Part shown: positions 60,714-64,000 of the stretch, in pieces
Position numbering within the stretch: position 1 is the stretch's first letter
Layout of the letters: each line of letters starts with the position of its first letter
Assembly: GCA_028877215.1 (NCBI GenBank)
Contig: JAPPFJ010000002.1
Span: 52,302-116,301, forward strand
Direction of reading: 5' to 3'
Source: Gemmatimonadota bacterium
GTDB taxonomy: Bacteria; Latescibacterota; UBA2968; GCA-2709665
Length of the DNA: 64,000 bases
The notes under the pieces: generated by a model
What the model was told of the DNA's origin: nothing
Seen by the model: only the letters and a program-made list of their open reading frames with translations
The model's database searches: none
Program-made: the position numbers and the translations under genes

Positions 60714-61568
60714 ATGGCGTCGTTCGTGAAGAAGCGGATCCAGAGTACCCAGGAAATAGATGCACTTTTGAATTACGAGATGGAAAGTCCTCCGGAAAGA
60801 ACCGTCATCTTTGCACATGCGCGAAGCGGAAGTACGACGCTCTACCGCGTTTTGCAACTGCATCCCCAGATGAACGTCGCGTTAGAACCGTTCTGGCACG
60901 GTTATGCAAAGGAAGACCCGGGTGAGAGGAACTACGTAGACTTCATTGACGACGTTCCGTCGCTTGAGAAAGCCCTTGACGATCTCTTCGCGAAGTACAA
61001 CGGGATAAAGATCCTCAGCTACCAACTTCCAGAAAAGCTGTACACTCATCTGTTGCTTTCTCCAGACGTCACCGTCATCTTCCTGCAAAGGGCGAATCTG
61101 CTGCGAGCCGAAGTCTCGGGATGCATAGCCGAACAAACGAAAGTCTGGCAGATTTCGGACTTGAATGAGGAAACCGGGCACATCTACCGGAGTCTGAAGC
61201 CAGTTTTCCTGAAGAAAATCGAAGACGGTCTCGAATACGCGAAAGAGCTCAGGGGCTACTACAACAGTGTGATTGAACGGCGTGCAACCGGTACTTACAG
61301 GAAGGTCTACTACGAGAATCTCTACGTCGGGGACCTTGGGGCGAATCGCGCTGCCGCCAGGGAGATCTTCGAATTCCTGGGGCTCGAGTTACCCAGGTGT
61401 GATGAGCTGGACTACCACCTCGATCCTCGAACTTCAAAGATAAATACTCCAGAATCCTACGCGTTGTTACCCAACGCCAACGAGATAAATGAACGATTCG
61501 GGAATGATGACACTGGGTGGCTGTTTGGTGACGACGATGTTGGAGCGCTCGTGGAGACCAGAGTCTGA
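60714..61568 (+). CDS. Sulfotransferase-family protein
   Basis: 284 residues. PAPS-binding 5'-phosphosulfate loop FAHARSGSTTLYRVL near residue 30 and a PSB3-like segment VIFLQRANLLRAEVS near residue 120 (R and S). PAPS-dependent sulfation of a carbohydrate or small molecule is expected. The gene begins 5 bp after the TSD of MITE-1 copy 8. An orthologous fragment lies at 46398. Confidence 0.85.
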   Translation: MASFVKKRIQSTQEIDALLNYEMESPPERTVIFAHARSGSTTLYRVLQLHPQMNVALEPFWHGYAKEDPGERNYVDFIDDVPSLEKALDDLFAKYNGIKILSYQLPEKLYTHLLLSPDVTVIFLQRANLLRAEVSGCIAEQTKVWQISDLNEETGHIYRSLKPVFLKKIEDGLEYAKELRGYYNSVIERRATGTYRKVYYENLYVGDLGANRAAAREIFEFLGLELPRCDELDYHLDPRTSKINTPESYALLPNANEINERFGNDDTGWLFGDDDVGALVETRV

Positions 61569-61604
61569 TACCGCGGTGGTGGAAACGAGTCCCCACCACT
61601 CTGG

Positions 61605-61697
61605 CAGACAAATCATATACCACTTCGGGCTGCGCCTTTGGGCCTTGTGGCCTTTCGCGCAACCGCAATGCGGTTCGGGGGCACTTCGACGTTACAA
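61605..61697 (+). other. Possible attC-like site M
   Basis: Right arm GGCACTTCGAC and core GTTACAA (61691-61697). A GCGCAACCGCAATGCGGTTC hairpin sits before it, but I see no matching left arm. The bases from this core match the reverse complement of 62384-62407 at 11 of 16 positions. Confidence 0.4.
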
Positions 61698-61734
61698 GAG
61701 AAAGCGAGAAGGGGTTTGTGCAGGGGAACGTCGT

Positions 61735-62049
61735 CTACGGGATCGCGAGCGGTTGGATATCCGCAAGCTCGCCTTGATGTCGCTGCTCTGATTCCCAAAG
61801 ATCTCGTTTGTGTTGGGCCTTCATCCAAAATTCTGGAGAGTTTCCAAATAAGCGGGCAAGTTTCAATGCCATGATGGGTGAGATGGCGCGCCGCTCCCGC
61901 AGAAGCTCATTTACCGTTTGACGGGATACATCCAATGCCTCCGCCAGGGCAGTCACTGTTAGCGCATAATCCGGCAAGAAATCCTCACGCAGCATCTCAC
62001 CAGGATGAGTTGGTGGGATGGCGCGTTCTTGTGTGTTCGTGATGGCCAT
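61735..62049 (-). CDS. higA: HigA-type antitoxin (XRE family)
   Basis: About 104 residues. PTHPGEMLREDFLPDYALTV then T-A-L-A-E-A-L-D-V-S-R-Q-T-V-N-E-L is the HigA/VapI helix-turn-helix. It neutralises and co-represses the toxin gene 14 bp upstream on the same strand. ATG 62049 chosen rather than upstream ATG 62130, which overlaps the toxin. Confidence 0.92.
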   Translation of the reverse strand: MAITNTQERAIPPTHPGEMLREDFLPDYALTVTALAEALDVSRQTVNELLRERRAISPIMALKLARLFGNSPEFWMKAQHKRDLWESEQRHQGELADIQPLAIP

Positions 62050-62063
62050 GGGGAATGTTCCTT

Positions 62064-62345
62064 TCAGTGATAGTCCGTGATTTCCACGTCGTAAGCGTCC
62101 CCGTCGACAAACCGAAAACAGATTCGCCATTGTTCGTTGATGGCGATGACGTGTTGTCCTTTGCGGTCCCTCTTCAACCGGTGTAGAAGGTTGCCAGGTG
62201 GAAACCTCAGATCATTCAACGTGTTGGCGAGGTCGATGTATTCCAGGCGGCGGATTGCTCTTCGCACCAGGTCAACCGGCAACCTCATGGATTCTCCAGT
62301 GCGGTAAATGCGTTGGGTTTCCTTGTCTGCAAATGTCTTTATCAC
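62064..62345 (-). CDS. higB: HigB/RelE-type mRNA interferase toxin
   Basis: 93 residues from GTG 62345. VIKTFADKETQRIYRTGESM at the start, R-A-I-R-R-L-E-Y-I-D near residue 30, LRFPPGNLLHRLKRDRKGQH and the end QWRICFRFVDGDAYDVEITD are the HigB/RelE fold, with the basic catalytic patch conserved. The antitoxin follows on the same strand. A longer upstream frame (ATG 62399) has no ribosome binding site. Toxin-antitoxin pairs are common stabilisers of cassette arrays. Confidence 0.92.
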   Translation of the reverse strand: MIKTFADKETQRIYRTGESMRLPVDLVRRAIRRLEYIDLANTLNDLRFPPGNLLHRLKRDRKGQHVIAINEQWRICFRFVDGDAYDVEITDYH

Positions 62346-62351
62346 CGACCA

Positions 62352-62380
62352 AGTGTAACGTGTAACGTGATGCTTGTCAA
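62352..62380 (-). promoter_or_regulatory. Promoter of the higBA operon
   Basis: On the minus strand TTGACA (62375-62380), 17 bp and TACACT (62352-62357). The start point falls at or very near GTG 62345, so the transcript may be leaderless. A direct repeat GTGTAACGTGTAAC overlaps the -10 region and could be the antitoxin operator. Confidence 0.65.
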
Positions 62381-62400
62381 GGTGGAATTTCCTCTCCATC

Positions 62401-62452
62401 CTGTAACAGCGCGGAGTAGCGCTGCGGCGCTGGTCGCGCCTCAGAGCTAACA
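62401..62452 (+). other. Possible attC-like site N
   Basis: Left box CTGTAAC (62401-62407), palindromes CAGCGC...GCGCTG and GGCGC...GCGCC, right end GAGCTAACA. No proper GTTRRRY core. It closes the possible higBA cassette. The 200 bp between it and the next start hold nothing else recognised. Confidence 0.35.
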
Positions 62453-62655
62453 GTACTCGAAGGGCACCTTCGACTCACTGCCTACTTCTTGGTGCCCGAG
62501 TACATTCCGTGGGAGACTGAAGTCATTGTTGGCTTTTCTCCTTGTATGGACGATTGGAATTAAAAGGAGCAAGGCAGGAGAACATATTCTCGAATTTTTC
62601 CAATTCTTCGAGCTCGTCACCAGATCGACCAACCTGATAAATCTCTAACGAATAT

Positions 62656-63375
62656 ATGAGCAATCCCAAAACCAGATACGACAGGCCAACCTGGGCAAGT
62701 CGAGTTCCAAGAGAAAAGATAGCCCGCCTCTATGCAACTGATGCACAGGGCATAGTAGACGAAGAGCTTATCGAAGACGTAGGGATTGGACTCTTCGCTC
62801 GTATCGAAAGCATTTTCAAAGCACGAGAAGCCAGTGCCGGACGAGCAAGATGTCCATTGTGTGATCGCCAGATAGACCACGACGGTATGAAGGATACGAT
62901 TCTGAGATGCGAATCGTGCAACTGGGAACTCACCTGGGGCGAGTATCATAGAGCCAAACAAGGTAAGCATCTTGCTGCCGCCGGTCTCACGGTCTTTCTC
63001 CAGGAGTTCCTCCGGAAATACCAGACTGCCAGAACTCCAAAAGAGAAGATGGTCCTCATAGACACCTTGATTCACCGGTACCATTGGGAACTTGAGGGAG
63101 GACTGACTCGGCCTGGAGCAACAGATTTAATTGGAGGAAGACAGCATGAAATCATAGATTTTCTCAACGAACTTTCATATGGCGAAAAGAGCAACCCGGA
63201 AATCCTGGCCAATAGAGCGGCATGGATTCAGAAGGTCGAAAAAAGCCAACAGCATCGCAAAACAAAAAGAGAGGAACGGCAGAGGAAAAAGGAAGAGCGG
63301 GAGAGAAAGAGGAACCTGAAGAGAAGAGTCAGACAACAGATGTTGGCGCAGAGAGACAAATCGAGTGAGCCATAA
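62656..63375 (+). CDS. Zinc-ribbon family protein with basic coiled-coil tail (unrecognised)
   Basis: 239 residues. Same core as at 31696 and 51006: K-I-A-R-L-Y-A-T-D-A-Q-G, zinc ribbon CPLCDRQIDH...CESCNWELTW, K-E-K-M-V-L-I-D-T-L-I-H-R-Y-H-W-E-L and LIGGRQHEIIDFLNELSYG. The last 45 residues are an Arg/Lys/Glu-rich helix (KREERQRKKEERERKRNLKR). Could bind nucleic acid by composition. No family recognised. Confidence 0.8.
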   Translation: MSNPKTRYDRPTWASRVPREKIARLYATDAQGIVDEELIEDVGIGLFARIESIFKAREASAGRARCPLCDRQIDHDGMKDTILRCESCNWELTWGEYHRAKQGKHLAAAGLTVFLQEFLRKYQTARTPKEKMVLIDTLIHRYHWELEGGLTRPGATDLIGGRQHEIIDFLNELSYGEKSNPEILANRAAWIQKVEKSQQHRKTKREERQRKKEERERKRNLKRRVRQQMLAQRDKSSEP

Positions 63376-63414
63376 TTTCCCATTTGGAAGTAATGAATTG
63401 AAGAGGAGAGTGGC

Positions 63415-63825
63415 GTGAAAATTAGAGGATTCGCTTTCGTCGGCCACCCGGTTGCGAGTCTCAAACGCGCGCGTGAATTCTACGAGACGGTTCTGCGTCT
63501 GCCCGAACCCGATGTCATTGACCCGCCGCACGGCCCCGATGGGGACGACGGTTTCATCGAGTACGCCGTCGGTCCCGACGATACGCTCGCGGTGACCACA
63601 ACCTGGTTTCGTGGAGAACCCCCAGCCGTACTCAGCGCGGGACTCTCGGTGGAAGTGGAGGACTTCGAAGAGGCCGTCGCGCACATTGAACGCTGTGGCG
63701 TATCGTTTGAGATGGGACCCTTCGAAGGGCCACGCTGCAGCATAGCCGTCATCAAGGACCCGGACGGGAATCAGATCGGTATACATAAACTCAAAGAAGA
63801 GCCTGATGTGTCGAAACGGAGTTGA
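63415..63825 (+). CDS. VOC/glyoxalase-family protein
   Basis: 136 residues. Two beta-alpha-beta-beta-beta modules: G-F-A-F-V-G-H-P-V-A-S-L-K-R-A-R-E-F-Y near the start and LSVEVEDFEEAVAHIERCGV then CSIAVIKDPDGNQIGIHKLK at the end. Members bind metals and act as glyoxalases, dioxygenases or antibiotic-binding proteins. GTG 63415 with GAGGAGAG upstream. Confidence 0.88.
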   Translation: MKIRGFAFVGHPVASLKRAREFYETVLRLPEPDVIDPPHGPDGDDGFIEYAVGPDDTLAVTTTWFRGEPPAVLSAGLSVEVEDFEEAVAHIERCGVSFEMGPFEGPRCSIAVIKDPDGNQIGIHKLKEEPDVSKRS

Positions 63826-63936
63826 TCAGTTCCATTGGGTCAGTGGCAGTTCGCACCCGGGACCGGACCTCCGCTACGCTCCTGAAACGTCGGGAATCGC
63901 GAGGCCGTTGACGGAAATCGCTCCTGCCACCCCAAA

Positions 63937-64000
63937 CAGTCCGTGGATAAAGTCGCTCTGCAGGCGAGGCATGGTGTCCCGTCCCGGAAATATGTCACCA
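63937..64000 (-). mobile_element. MITE-2 copy 5, partial at window edge
   Basis: CAGTCCGTGGATAAAGTCG followed by CTCTGCAGGCGAGGCATGGTG matches the reversed right end of MITE-2, closest to the shortened copy 1. Runs off the window. Confidence 0.75.

Noticed and set aside
27700..63800. CRISPR array
   Set aside because: Repeats are long, few, irregularly spaced and show no unique spacers of constant length; no cas genes.
1..64000. tRNA or rRNA genes
   Set aside because: I found no cloverleaf with T-loop GTTCRANNC and acceptor pairing, and no rRNA-like sequence.

Overview
The window is bacterial, moderately GC-rich and densely coded. It falls into two contrasting halves. The 1-27.7 kb half holds housekeeping and respiratory genes: the 3' part of ileS, a dksA/traR-like gene, lspA and rluD. 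A ferredoxin and an anchored HEAT-repeat protein follow. Next comes a quinol:cytochrome c module (Rieske, split cytochrome b, membrane-anchored octaheme cytochrome c), then a cupredoxin-like protein, an aa3-type oxidase operon with heme A biosynthesis and SCO assembly genes, an ABC exporter, a flippase, a family B DNA polymerase and a membrane protein with a peptidoglycan-binding domain. The enzyme repertoire, including phytanoyl-CoA-dioxygenase, formylglycine-generating-enzyme-like, glycosidase-like and ceramidase-like genes, suggests an uncultured FCB/PVC-type phylum such as Latescibacterota or Poribacteria. That assignment is inference; there is no rRNA or other decisive marker here.

The 27.7-63.8 kb half is accessory DNA and looks like an array of integron gene cassettes without an intact integrase (a CALIN or decayed chromosomal integron). 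Short, unrelated, mostly plus-strand genes are separated by GC-rich imperfect palindromes that begin with an RYYYAAC-like box and end in (A)ACGTTARRC-like boxes, the layout of attC sites. For eight segments, the first bases after the upstream core are the reverse complement of the last bases before the downstream palindrome, as expected of an excisable cassette. Cargo includes an AbiU2-like HEPN protein, another HEPN-like protein, a possible pPIWI-associated nuclease, a HigBA-type toxin-antitoxin pair, an aminoglycoside-phosphotransferase-like kinase, another phosphotransferase, methyltransferases, a GNAT acetyltransferase, a Nudix hydrolase, a HAD phosphatase, a VOC protein, a PAPS-type sulfotransferase and four copies (in three genes) of an unrecognised zinc-ribbon family. 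A C-terminal remnant of a tyrosine recombinase sits at the very start of the array.

Two families of non-autonomous transposable elements (MITEs) pepper the window. MITE-1 is about 190 bp with eight copies and one remnant. MITE-2 is about 160 bp with four complete copies, one partial copy and one remnant. MITE-1, and the best MITE-2 copy, are flanked by 4-bp YTAR/YTGA duplications, so insertions fall on stop codons and on attC boxes. One MITE-1 insertion has a matching empty site elsewhere in the window, which shows the duplication directly. A third repeat family (R3, about 114 bp, three copies) ends exactly at a cassette-junction-like GTT. Several fragments record duplication and decay: methyltransferase pieces at 29.8 and 60.5 kb and a sulfotransferase piece at 46.4 kb.

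Genes of the first half form co-oriented runs with short spacings or overlaps and a few recognisable sigma70-type promoters. Cassette genes mostly stand alone, each with its own start region.
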